Shown piece after piece: positions 1 to 8,038 of a stretch of DNA of 64,000 nt. A program made the position numbers and the translations under genes. The number at the start of each line of letters is the position of its first letter. The stretch's first letter is position 1. Source of the stretch: Peptostreptococcus stomatis DSM 17678 (GTDB lineage: Bacteria > Bacillota > Clostridia > Peptostreptococcales > Peptostreptococcaceae); the NCBI RefSeq assembly GCF_000147675.1, contig NZ_ADGQ01000035.1, positions 36,782-100,781 on the forward strand, in the 5' to 3' direction. Below the pieces are notes generated by a model. The model did not search any database. It saw nothing but the letters and a program-made list of their open reading frames with translations, and was not told the origin of the DNA.

Positions 1-2
1 TT

Positions 3-494
3 ATCCTAAGGGCAATGACTAAGTTTTATGGTATGCCAGGCCTTAGGGTGGGATATATTTTAAGTGAAAATAAAGACTTTATTGATAAGTTATATAGTAT
101 AAAAGAGCCTTGGACTGTTAATTCCATGGCTGAAAAAATAACGATAGAAGTGCTAAAAAGAGAGGTTGAAAGCAAGTATTTATTTGCTACAAATACTAGG
201 TTGGCCTATAAAAAAGAGAGGGACTACCTTCTTGATAGGCTTGGTAAAATCAAGGGAATCAAGACCTATAAGACGGATACTGCCTTCATCCTAATAGAGA
301 TAGGAGAGGAAACCGGCTACACATCTGCCAGCCTAAAAGACACCCTAGTCAGGGATTATTCAATCCTGATCAGAGATGCCAGTAATTTTGATGGACTGGG
401 TGCTAGCTTTGTAAGGGTGGCCATCAAGGATAGGAAGTCCAATGAAATCTTGATAGGGGCTCTTTTTAGTGTATTTGGAGGGGAAAACCTATGA
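3..494 (+). CDS. cobD: Threonine-phosphate decarboxylase CobD, C-terminal part (cut by window edge)
   Basis: PLP-dependent fold-type I enzyme that decarboxylates L-threonine-O-3-phosphate to (R)-1-amino-2-propanol phosphate, the linker of the cobalamin nucleotide loop. The reading frame is open to the left edge, so the N-terminus is missing; the ATG at 15 is internal. Visible is the PLP-lysine context LRAMTKFYGMPGLRVGY (the K of TKFY should hold the cofactor) and a C-terminal FVRVAI arginine that would bind the substrate carboxylate. About 163 residues remain of the usual ~360. It overlaps the next gene by 4 bases (ATGA). A general histidinol-phosphate-type aminotransferase is possible from the sequence alone, but the adjacent pduX and cbi genes make CobD much more likely. 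Confidence 0.85.
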   Translation: MLRAMTKFYGMPGLRVGYILSENKDFIDKLYSIKEPWTVNSMAEKITIEVLKREVESKYLFATNTRLAYKKERDYLLDRLGKIKGIKTYKTDTAFILIEIGEETGYTSASLKDTLVRDYSILIRDASNFDGLGASFVRVAIKDRKSNEILIGALFSVFGGENL

Positions 495-1375
495 AAAAGG
501 GGTATGGAACCTGTCCAGCAACGTGTGGAGAGTTGGTTCAAGGTTATTCAAATAAAAGAGAATGTATCAGTTCCTACTGTATAGATATCTTTTCAAGGGC
601 AATAATCACTGAAGGGACGGGTATGTCAAATAGGTATGTAAAAAATAAGAGGAAGTCTCTTGAGGCAATTGCTATGGTCCTAGACCATTTTGATATAGAT
701 AGGTCATGCCTGGATAAATTGTCCCTATCTATAAGGTCTAGCATACCTACAGGTAAGGGGATGGCTAGTTCAACTGCAGATATAGGAGCCAGTATAATGG
801 CTATCTTGGATTACCTGGACCAGGATATGGATTCTGACTTGATTTCAAAGATTGTTGCCAGGGTTGAACCCACTGATTCCATATATAATGAGAATATCTG
901 TATATTTGATCCACTTAAGGGCCAGGTTATAGATGACTTGGGTAAACTAAGTGTGAAAAAGGTCTTGATACTAGAGCCAGGCTTCAAGATAAATACGGTC
1001 AAACTGAGGATGAGGAAGGACTACTACAAGTGCCTGAGCGAAAATAGGGTATTGACTAGCCAGGCCTTTAAGAAACTCAAATATGGTATTGAAAATGACC
1101 ATATGGAATCTATCAGGCAGGCCTGTGAGACCAGTGCCCTAGCCAATGAAAATATAAAAATCACCCCCTATCTAAGGGACTTGATAGAAATAGCCAGGGC
1201 CTGTGACTATAGCTTTTTAAATATATCACACACAGGGTCAACAGTAGGTATAGGCTTAAATGCCAAGACAGACCTAGATAGGTTGGAGTATGAAATAAGA
1301 AATTCCGAGATTTCTAAAGTATATAAAAAACAGTATATAAAAAATATAATTGATGGGGGTTTGAGAAGGAGGTAG
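491..1375 (+). CDS. pduX: L-threonine kinase PduX (GHMP kinase)
   Basis: GHMP-family kinase that phosphorylates L-threonine, supplying the substrate of CobD for the aminopropanol linker of cobalamin. The PduX-type N-terminus with GTCGELVQG is at residues ~6-17 and the GHMP ATP loop PTGKGMASSTADIG is at ~89-103. The third GHMP motif appears near the C-terminus as SHTGSTVGIG. Length 294 aa is normal. It starts inside the cobD stop (ATGA), so the two are translationally coupled, matching their consecutive reactions. Its last bases contain the AGAAGGAGGT ribosome site of cbiC. The homoserine-kinase-like fold could mislead a blind search, but the context argues for PduX. Confidence 0.88.
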   Translation: MKKGYGTCPATCGELVQGYSNKRECISSYCIDIFSRAIITEGTGMSNRYVKNKRKSLEAIAMVLDHFDIDRSCLDKLSLSIRSSIPTGKGMASSTADIGASIMAILDYLDQDMDSDLISKIVARVEPTDSIYNENICIFDPLKGQVIDDLGKLSVKKVLILEPGFKINTVKLRMRKDYYKCLSENRVLTSQAFKKLKYGIENDHMESIRQACETSALANENIKITPYLRDLIEIARACDYSFLNISHTGSTVGIGLNAKTDLDRLEYEIRNSEISKVYKKQYIKNIIDGGLRRR

Positions 1376-1378
1376 CCA

Positions 1379-2017
1379 GTGGACTATATAAAGAATCCGG
1401 GAAAAATTGAAGAAAAAAGCTTTGAAATTATCCAGGCTATAATAGACGAAACCAGGCCTGACTACAAATTTTCATCAAAGATAGAAGAACTTATAATCAA
1501 GAGGGCTATCCATACGACAGCAGACTTTGATTATTTAGATATTTTAAAAATCTCAGAAGGGGTAGTTGAGACCATTGCTTATGCCCTAAAAAACGGTGCA
1601 ACCATATATACCGATACTACCATGGGGCTGAGTGGCATAAACAAGAGGATTCTTGACGAACTGGGGGTTGGTTATAAGTGTTTGATTGCAGACCAGGAGA
1701 CTGTTGATTTGGCCAAGGACAAGGGGATTACCAGGTCCATGGCAGCAGTTGAAATAGCAGCCAGGGATAAGAAGGATAAGATCTTTATCTTTGGAAATGC
1801 CCCAACAGCCCTTTATAAGGCCATAGAGATGAATAGTGAGGGGCTTTTAAATGCCTCTGCTATAATAGGTGTGCCAGTTGGTTTTGTGGGGGCAGAGGAT
1901 TCCAAGGAAGCCCTGATGGAAACCGACATGGAATATATAGTTTCTAGGGGAAAAAAGGGCGGTAGCAATTTAGCTGCAGCCATTATAAACGCAATACTAT
2001 ACTATTATTTTACTTAA
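1379..2017 (+). CDS. cbiC: Cobalt-precorrin-8 methylmutase CbiC
   Basis: Catalyses the 1,5-methyl shift from C11 to C12 that converts cobalt-precorrin-8 to cobyrinate. The protein is 212 aa, the usual size. The conserved KRAIHTTADFDYLD segment (residues ~41-54) carries the catalytic histidine, and a C-terminal RGKKGGSNLAAAIINA helix matches the family. The start is GTG at 1379, chosen because a very strong AGAAGGAGGT site (1364-1373) sits 5 bases upstream and no ATG is better placed. It follows pduX by 3 bases and belongs to the same operon. The gap to cbiD is 67 bases and shows no terminator. Confidence 0.92.
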   Translation: MDYIKNPGKIEEKSFEIIQAIIDETRPDYKFSSKIEELIIKRAIHTTADFDYLDILKISEGVVETIAYALKNGATIYTDTTMGLSGINKRILDELGVGYKCLIADQETVDLAKDKGITRSMAAVEIAARDKKDKIFIFGNAPTALYKAIEMNSEGLLNASAIIGVPVGFVGAEDSKEALMETDMEYIVSRGKKGGSNLAAAIINAILYYYFT

Positions 2018-2084
2018 GGATTTTCTAACGATTCAGGTATTTTCTGATTTTAAATAATAGGATGAAGATGAGGGTGGTGACTAG

Positions 2085-3251
2085 ATGATTGATGAATTTG
2101 TATATGTAGATGGAAAAAAATACCGTAGGGGATATACAAGTGGATCTTGTGCCTGTGGGGCTACAAAGGCTGCCCTTATAATGCTCTTAGAAAAAAGAAA
2201 TATAAATGAAGTCAGGATAGGAACACCCAAGGGGGTAGACCTAGACTTGAAGATTGATAATATAAGCAGGGAAAAAGGCTGGGTCCAGTGCTCTGTCAAA
2301 AAGGATGGGGGAGATGACATAGATGCTACCCATGGTATGGATATTTTTGCCAGACTTGAGCTGGTCCAAGCTGACCAGGTGCCAGACTTCAGGTCTGACC
2401 TGGATTCAGACTACCTTTTCATAACATCTGGTCAGGGCATAGGCCGAGTGACTAAAAAGGGCCTGGATATAAGGCCAGGAAGACCTGCAATCAATAGGGT
2501 TCCCTTAAAAATGATACTTAAGGAGGTTCAAGAAACACTAGACGAAGCAGGTCTAGACATATATGACTACCTGGGTGGACGAAAAATTTTGGTGACCATA
2601 TTTGCACCCCAAGGCCAGGAAATTGCCAAGAGGACCTTTAATAGTAATCTTGGAATAGAGGGGGGCATATCTATTATAGGGACGACTGGTATAGTAGAGC
2701 CCATGAGTGATGAAGGCTGGAAAAAGGCCCTGTCCGCTGAACTAGCCATTAAGAGGGCTGAAGGCAGGGAGACCATAATCCTAGTACCAGGAAATATTGG
2801 CAGGGATATAATGGCCAAGTCTTATGGGGCAGACTTGGATGGAATAGTAAAGATGAGTAATTTTATAGGCTATATGCTGATGGAAACTAAACGTCTGGGT
2901 TTTAAGAAGGTTATCATAGGTGGCCATATAGGCAAGTTGATTAAATTATCTGGTGGTATCACAAATAGCCACAGCAGGGTGGCCGATGCTAGGAGTGAGA
3001 TAATGGTGGCCAACCTAGCCCTCTTGGGGGCACCTTTAGAACTTTTGAAAGAGGTTGATGCCTGTTTGAGCACAGATGCCATGGTAGATATAATCAGGGA
3101 TGCAGGCTATAGTAAGGTATTTAAGGTTCTTGCAGACAAGGCTGCCAGCAAGGCCAAAGTATATATGAGGTTGGGGCAAGAGGACCATATGGATATAGAA
3201 GTTTACCTGTTTTCTATGGATGGAAGTCTCTTGGCCAAGTCTCAAATCTAG
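2085..3251 (+). CDS. cbiD: Cobalt-precorrin-5B (C1)-methyltransferase CbiD
   Basis: SAM-dependent C1 methylation step of anaerobic corrin ring synthesis. The N-terminal RRGYTSGSCACGATKAA motif (residues ~12-28) is the CbiD signature, followed by DDIDATHGMDIFA and the C-terminal GGHIGKLIKLSGGITNSHS block near residues 283-301. Length 388 aa is typical. The start ATG at 2085 follows a GAGGGTGG ribosome site. CbiD is not related to the tetrapyrrole methylases around it, so its presence together with CbiG and CbiK points to the oxygen-independent (early cobalt insertion) route. Confidence 0.93.
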   Translation: MIDEFVYVDGKKYRRGYTSGSCACGATKAALIMLLEKRNINEVRIGTPKGVDLDLKIDNISREKGWVQCSVKKDGGDDIDATHGMDIFARLELVQADQVPDFRSDLDSDYLFITSGQGIGRVTKKGLDIRPGRPAINRVPLKMILKEVQETLDEAGLDIYDYLGGRKILVTIFAPQGQEIAKRTFNSNLGIEGGISIIGTTGIVEPMSDEGWKKALSAELAIKRAEGRETIILVPGNIGRDIMAKSYGADLDGIVKMSNFIGYMLMETKRLGFKKVIIGGHIGKLIKLSGGITNSHSRVADARSEIMVANLALLGAPLELLKEVDACLSTDAMVDIIRDAGYSKVFKVLADKAASKAKVYMRLGQEDHMDIEVYLFSMDGSLLAKSQI

Positions 3252-3274
3252 ACTAGGCTCTAGGAGGAGGTTTC

Positions 3275-3994
3275 ATGGTATATGTAGTTGGAGTTGGCCC
3301 AGGTTCAGGTCTTTACCTGACCAGGGCAGGAGAAGATATAATTAAAAGGTCCCAACTGGTAATAGGCGGGAAGAGGAACATAGATTTTATAAGATCCAGC
3401 ATTGGACTATTAGAAGGTCAAGCCCTATATATCTTAGGTCCAGACCTGGCCAGCATGATGGACCAGATAAATAGAAATCCAGATAAGGATATAGTGGTCC
3501 TGGCTTCAGGTGACCCCTCAATCTATGGGATAGCAGACTATATCAATAGACATATGCCTGGAAGGAAGGCCTTAGGTGATGAATATGATGTTAGCCCTAA
3601 TCAGGGGTTTCATATGTATAAAAGTGTTCAAGATATGGCTAGTAAGGATCTTGTAATAGTACCGGGAATAAGTTCTATCCAATATGCCTTTTCGGTATTT
3701 CAAATACCTATGAATGACCTATATATTACCAGTAGCCACGGCAGGCAACCGGACTATGACTTTATTTTTGTGCATGACAAGGTAGCCATCCTGACTGACT
3801 CCAAGATAGGGCCAAGACAGATAGCCCAAGAAGTCAAAGTCAGGGGTTTAGACTATAGTTTTTATGTGGGTGAAAACCTGTCTTATCCCGACCAGAGGCT
3901 GACAGTTGGGTCTGCAGATGATATTTTGGCCAGGGACGACTATGATATGTGCCTGGTAATACTGATAAGGTGGAGAAAAGACGATGAAAAATAG
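3275..3994 (+). CDS. cbiE: Cobalt-precorrin-7 C5-methyltransferase CbiE
   Basis: Tetrapyrrole methylase that methylates C5 (and with CbiT C15) of the corrin ring. The N-terminal YVVGVGPGSGLYLTRAG loop binds SAM, and the VVLASGDPSIYG block (~residues 75-86) is the second family motif. It is 239 aa, slightly longer than the usual ~200 because of an insert (GRKALGDEYDVSPNQGFHMYKS, split here as GRKALGDEYDV and SPNQGFHMYKS) before the GISSIQ motif. The ATG at 3275 has an AGGAGG site. It overlaps cbiT by 11 bases, so the two subunits that are fused as CobL in aerobes are translated together here. Confidence 0.9.
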   Translation: MVYVVGVGPGSGLYLTRAGEDIIKRSQLVIGGKRNIDFIRSSIGLLEGQALYILGPDLASMMDQINRNPDKDIVVLASGDPSIYGIADYINRHMPGRKALGDEYDVSPNQGFHMYKSVQDMASKDLVIVPGISSIQYAFSVFQIPMNDLYITSSHGRQPDYDFIFVHDKVAILTDSKIGPRQIAQEVKVRGLDYSFYVGENLSYPDQRLTVGSADDILARDDYDMCLVILIRWRKDDEK

Positions 3995-4550
3995 TGAATT
4001 TATAGTTGGCAAAGTACCTATTACCAAGGAAGAGGTCAGGGCAATATCCCTGGCCAAGCTAGACCTATCAGGGGTCTGTAATTTCTTGGATATAGGGTCT
4101 GGGACTGGCAGTGTTACAGTTGAAGCCGCCCTTAAAAATAAGGATATAAGGGTAACTTCAATAGAAAAGGACCAGGCCGCCCTAGACTTGACTAGACTTA
4201 ATATAGAAAAATTTGGCTTAAAAAATGTGGTCCAGGTTGATGGAACAGCCCCATTAGACCTGGAAGAAGCAGGTTTGGATACCTGCTACCAGGCCATATT
4301 TTTAGGTGGAAGTGGTGAAAATCTTGAGGATATTTTGACCTGGTCCTACCAGATCTTGGACCAGGGTGGCAAGTTAGTGTCTAATTTTATCCTGTTGGAA
4401 AATGCAATAAAGTCCTATAAGATAATGGAAGAAATAGGTTTTAAAAATATAGACCTAGTCCAGGTTGGGGTATCTGTACTAGAAAAACTAGGTGGGGGTC
4501 ACTACCTCAAGCCTAGAAACCCAATTGTAATTATAAGTGGAGAAAAGTAA
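3984..4550 (+). CDS. cbiT: Cobalt-precorrin-6B C15-methyltransferase (decarboxylating) CbiT
   Basis: Class I SAM methyltransferase that methylates C15 and removes the C12 acetate carboxyl. The glycine-rich SAM loop [16 protein letters not shown] is at residues ~36-51 and is followed by the acidic ribose-binding SIEKD. The [15 protein letters not shown] tail matches the family end. Length is 188 aa. It begins inside cbiE, and its stop TAA shares one base with the ATG of cbiF, indicating tight coupling of three consecutive pathway enzymes. Confidence 0.9.
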   Translation: MKNSEFIVGKVPITKEEVRAISLAKLDLSGVCNFLDIGSGTGSVTVEAALKNKDIRVTSIEKDQAALDLTRLNIEKFGLKNVVQVDGTAPLDLEEAGLDTCYQAIFLGGSGENLEDILTWSYQILDQGGKLVSNFILLENAIKSYKIMEEIGFKNIDLVQVGVSVLEKLGGGHYLKPRNPIVIISGEK

Positions 4551-5308
4551 TGGAAAAAATATACTTTGTGGGAGCAGGGCCTGGTGACAAGGACTTGATT
4601 ACCTTGAAGGGCTACAAGCTCTTGAGTCAGGCTGACATAGTAATATATGCGGGGTCCTTGGTTAATCCAGACCTCCTAGACTACTGCAAGTCAGGGGCCA
4701 GACTATACGATAGTGCCGGAATGAACTTGGAAGAAATTATTGACCTAATGAGGGAGGGGGCTGAAAAAGACCTCCTGGTAGTCAGGCTACAAACAGGTGA
4801 TATCTCAATATACGGATCAATAAGAGAACAGGCCGAGGAATTGAAAAAACTAAATATAGGCTACGAGTCTGTGCCAGGTGTAAGTTCATTTCTAGGGGCT
4901 GCAGGGGCCTTGGGTATAGAATATACGGTCCCAGAAGTTTCCCAAAGTTTGATCATTACAAGGATAGAGGGAAGGACACCTGTACCAAAACTAGAAAGTC
5001 TTAAGTCCTTTGCTAGCCACCAGACTTCTATGGCCATCTTCCTATCTGTCCAAAATATAGATGGTGTGGTAGACCAACTCCTGGAGGGAGGCTATCCAGC
5101 CGATACACCTGTGGCAGTGGTCTATAAGGCAACCTGGCCAGACCAAGACCTTGTAAGGGGAACCTTGGAGGATATAGCTGGCAAGGTCAAGGAGGCTGGT
5201 ATAAAAAAGACAGCCCTGATCCTTGTGGGCAGGTTCTTGGGACATGAATACAATTATTCTAAGTTATATGATAAGTACTTTGGTCATGAGTACAGGGATT
5301 CGATATAG
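4550..5308 (+). CDS. cbiF: Cobalt-precorrin-4 C11-methyltransferase CbiF
   Basis: Tetrapyrrole methylase adding the methyl at C11. The N-terminal [17 protein letters not shown] loop, the [11 protein letters not shown] block and the [16 protein letters not shown] block (~residues 81-96) are diagnostic of CbiF/CobM rather than the other methylases in the cluster. [14 protein letters not shown] follows at ~109. Length 252 aa is normal. It shares one base with the cbiT stop and ends 8 bases before cbiG, whose product acts on the molecule CbiF makes. Confidence 0.93.
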   Translation: MEKIYFVGAGPGDKDLITLKGYKLLSQADIVIYAGSLVNPDLLDYCKSGARLYDSAGMNLEEIIDLMREGAEKDLLVVRLQTGDISIYGSIREQAEELKKLNIGYESVPGVSSFLGAAGALGIEYTVPEVSQSLIITRIEGRTPVPKLESLKSFASHQTSMAIFLSVQNIDGVVDQLLEGGYPADTPVAVVYKATWPDQDLVRGTLEDIAGKVKEAGIKKTALILVGRFLGHEYNYSKLYDKYFGHEYRDSI

Positions 5309-5316
5309 GTGTTGGT

Positions 5317-6516
5317 ATGAGGATAAGATATATATATTTGACTGACCAGTCAAGGCAACTTGCCCAAAGGATAAATTTGCTTATGGCTGATGATTTTTTG
5401 GAAGTCAGTGGCCATGACTACGGTAAAAAAATTGAGTCTGAGATAATTTCATATGGTGATTTTAAGGCCCAGTCATCCAGTATTTTTAGGGAATCAGACT
5501 GCCTGGTATTTATAATGGCAAGTGGCATAGTGGTTAGGGCTATAGCAGGCCACCTGGTTGATAAATTTACAGACCCGGCAGTATTGGTTGTGGATGAATT
5601 GGGTATAAATGTTATAAGCCTATTGTCTGGCCACATGGGTGGGGCCAATGAATTTTGTAGGCTGATAGCTACTAGGATAGGGGCAAACCCTGTAATCACT
5701 ACGGCTACTGACATCAATGGCAAGGCTGCCTTTGATATGCTTGTTAAAAAGATGTGGGCAAATGTGGATAAGTTAAGGGGCTTGAGCCTGGATATAAATT
5801 CAGCCCTTTTGAAAGGTGGGGATATCTACCTTTATATAGACCCAGACTATAGGACATATTTTAAGGAAGAAGAATTGAAGGGTTTTAGCCTAGTAGATGA
5901 CCTTAAAGACCTAATAACCCTGGGAAAAAATGGAATAAGAGACAAAGAGTTTGATAATAAGACAGATAAGACAATATACAATGAGCTGGATAAAAAAACA
6001 GAGAATAAAACAGAGAATAAAGCAGAAAACAAAACAGAAAATAATATAGATATTAAAATAGATAGTAAACATAATAAGATAGTAATCAGTGATAAGCTAG
6101 ATGTCTGCGAGTTTGCAAAAGAACATGGTTGGGTCCTGGTAGTTCCTAGGAGGAACGTACTAGGCCTGGGGTGTAGAAAAAACACAGACTCAAACCTATT
6201 TGAGGGGGAGGTCTTGAGATACCTATCAGAAGCCAATATAGATGTAAGGTCTATTGGTAGGGTGGGCACTATTGACCTGAAAAAGGATGAGGCCTGTATT
6301 CTTGACTTTTGTCGTAAATATGGGATAAAAAGTGATTTTTTTTCCCCGAAAGACCTAGCAGATCACCAGGATATATATGAAAAATCTGAGTTTGTAAAAA
6401 AGGTTACGGGTGTCTATTCTGTAGCCCAACCGGCCTGTCATATATTGGCAGGGGGAAATCTCTTGGGGCAAATGTACAGGGACAAGGGGATTACCCTGGC
6501 CCTAGGTAGATGGTAG
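5317..6516 (+). CDS. cbiG: Cobalt-precorrin-5A hydrolase CbiG with a repeat-expanded linker
   Basis: Opens the C20 delta-lactone and releases acetaldehyde, giving cobalt-precorrin-5B. The N-terminal domain carries SDCLVFIMASGIVVRAIAGHL (broken here as SDCLVFIMASG, IVVRAIAGHL) and LLSGHMGGANEFCRLIA (~residues 104-120); the C-terminal domain carries VLGLGCRKNTD near 285. Between them lies a low-complexity linker built from K-T-E-N units (~residues 227-252), encoded by six 12-base repeats at 5995-6066. At 399 aa it is longer than most CbiG proteins because of this linker. Domain order is otherwise regular and the reading frame is intact, so I read the linker as a tolerated expansion and not as damage. 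Confidence 0.9.
   Translation: MRIRYIYLTDQSRQLAQRINLLMADDFLEVSGHDYGKKIESEIISYGDFKAQSSSIFRESDCLVFIMASGIVVRAIAGHLVDKFTDPAVLVVDELGINVISLLSGHMGGANEFCRLIATRIGANPVITTATDINGKAAFDMLVKKMWANVDKLRGLSLDINSALLKGGDIYLYIDPDYRTYFKEEELKGFSLVDDLKDLITLGKNGIRDKEFDNKTDKTIYNELDKKTENKTENKAENKTENNIDIKIDSKHNKIVISDKLDVCEFAKEHGWVLVVPRRNVLGLGCRKNTDSNLFEGEVLRYLSEANIDVRSIGRVGTIDLKKDEACILDFCRKYGIKSDFFSPKDLADHQDIYEKSEFVKKVTGVYSVAQPACHILAGGNLLGQMYRDKGITLALGRW
5995..6066 (+). repeat. Six 12-base units inside cbiG
   Basis: Successive units begin at 5995, 6007, 6019, 6031, 6043 and 6055. The first four are near-identical (AAAACAGAGAAT type) and the last two are diverged. Each encodes four residues (K-T-E-N or a variant), keeping frame whatever the copy number. 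The repeat also opens a long minus-strand shadow frame that is not a gene. Confidence 0.85.
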
Positions 6517-6543
6517 GACCGGATTTTTTAGAAAGGAATAAAG

Positions 6544-7269
6544 ATGATATATGTTGTAGGAATAGGGCCTGGAAACAAGGAGTTTATGACTCTAGAAGCC
6601 CTAGAAACTATTAAAAAGTGTGACATAATTATAGGATACAAGACCTATATAGGTTTGATAGAAGACCTCCTGGCTGGCAAGACTGTACTGGAAAATGGGA
6701 TGAGACAGGAGGTGGATAGGTGCAAGAAGGCCTTAGACCTGTCAGCCCAGGGACATAGGGTTGCCTTGATAAGTGGCGGTGATTCTGGTGTATATGCTAT
6801 GGCAGGCCTGGTATATGAGCTTAACTCTAAACTTGACAAGAGGGAAGAAATAAGGGTAGTTCAGGGGGTTACTTCAAGTATATCCGCAGCAGCAAGTCTG
6901 GGTGCACCCCTTATGCATGACTTTTGCCAGATAAGTTTGAGCGACCTGATGACTGATTGGAGCTTGATAGAAAAGAGGCTTGAACTGGCATCCATGGCTG
7001 ACTTTGTCATCTGTATATACAATCCTAAGAGCAAGGGGAGGCCAAATCATTTGAAGAGGGCCTTTGAAATAATGCAGGTCTATAAGCCAGCAACTACACC
7101 TGTTGGCATAGTTAAAAATGCGGGTAGGACCAATGAAGAAAAGTATATAAAAACATTGGAAAGTATCGATTTTGAAGTCTGTGATATGTCAACTATGATA
7201 ATAGTTGGTAACAAGGAAACATATATTGATGGAGATAAGATAATCACTCCGAGGGGGTATGGAATATGA
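6544..7269 (+). CDS. cbiH: Cobalt-precorrin-3B C17-methyltransferase CbiH
   Basis: Tetrapyrrole methylase that methylates C17 and contracts the ring. The SAM loop YVVGIGPGNKEFMTLEA is at the N-terminus, LISGGDSGVYAMAGLV at ~77-92, and the family-specific CIYNPKSKGRPNHLKRA at ~157-173, which separates CbiH/CobJ from CbiE, CbiF and CbiL. Length 241 aa is standard and there is no fused extra domain. The ATG at 6544 follows a GAAAGGA site. The gene ends by ATGA overlap with cbiJ. Confidence 0.93.
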   Translation: MIYVVGIGPGNKEFMTLEALETIKKCDIIIGYKTYIGLIEDLLAGKTVLENGMRQEVDRCKKALDLSAQGHRVALISGGDSGVYAMAGLVYELNSKLDKREEIRVVQGVTSSISAAASLGAPLMHDFCQISLSDLMTDWSLIEKRLELASMADFVICIYNPKSKGRPNHLKRAFEIMQVYKPATTPVGIVKNAGRTNEEKYIKTLESIDFEVCDMSTMIIVGNKETYIDGDKIITPRGYGI

Positions 7270-8030
7270 TATTGGTTTTAGGTGGAACCTCAGATAGTTT
7301 AAAGATATGCGATAGGCTAAACCAAATAGGTATAAGCGACTTTGTCCTATCTGTAGCGACTGAATTTGGCAAGGACTTGGCCCTTGAGCATGCAAAAAAT
7401 ATAATAAACGGCAAGATGGATAAAAAAGAAATGGTTGAATATATACGGGACAAGGGAATCAGGCAGGTAATAGATGCTACCCACCCCTATGCGATCGAGG
7501 TATCTAGAAATGCAATAGAGGCCTGTGACCAGACCGATATCAAGTATATTAGGTTTGAGAGGAAGTCTTTACTGGATGAAATAAAATACCAGCAGGAGTA
7601 TGTGGTTGATACGATTGAAGAGGCCTGTGATATGGTTATGAAAAATAAGAACTGGGAAAATGTACTTATAGCTACAGGAAGCAAGAACTTGGCTACCTAT
7701 GTCAAACTCCTTAAGGGGAAAAAACTAGTTGCCAGGGTACTTCCAACCAGTGAAGTAATCAGGAGTTGTGAGGCTATGGGTCTAAATGCTGACAATATAA
7801 TAGCCCTTAAAGGTCCCTTTAGCAAGGATATAAACGTGGCCCTCCTAAAGCATTCCAAGATAGAGGTGGTAATCACCAAGGAAAGTGGCTTTGCAGGTGG
7901 TTTTATAGACAAGATTGAAGCCTGTGAGGAACTGGGTATACCGGTGATAATAATTAGGAGAAGGACTATAGACTATCAGAGGATGATTCATAGCATAGAT
8001 GAAATAGAAGAAGGATTGATATTTGGCTAG
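7266..8030 (+). CDS. cbiJ: Cobalt-precorrin-6A reductase CbiJ
   Basis: NAD(P)H-dependent reductase of the corrin macrocycle. The N-terminal ILVLGGTSDSLKICDRL is the nucleotide-binding motif of CbiJ/CobK and VIDATHPYAIEVSRNA (~residues 69-84) is the second signature. IEVVITKESGFAGGFIDKI near 200 is the conserved C-terminal block. It is 254 aa, as expected. It shares an ATGA with cbiH and lies 8 bases before the chosen start of the cbiK-cbiL fusion, all in one transcription unit. Confidence 0.92.
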   Translation: MILVLGGTSDSLKICDRLNQIGISDFVLSVATEFGKDLALEHAKNIINGKMDKKEMVEYIRDKGIRQVIDATHPYAIEVSRNAIEACDQTDIKYIRFERKSLLDEIKYQQEYVVDTIEEACDMVMKNKNWENVLIATGSKNLATYVKLLKGKKLVARVLPTSEVIRSCEAMGLNADNIIALKGPFSKDINVALLKHSKIEVVITKESGFAGGFIDKIEACEELGIPVIIIRRRTIDYQRMIHSIDEIEEGLIFG

Positions 8031-8038
8031 GAGGCGTG

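Noticed and set aside
5847-6269. 140-residue open frame on the minus strand of cbiG
   Set aside because: It is a shadow created by the 12-base repeat and low-complexity coding; it has no ribosome site.
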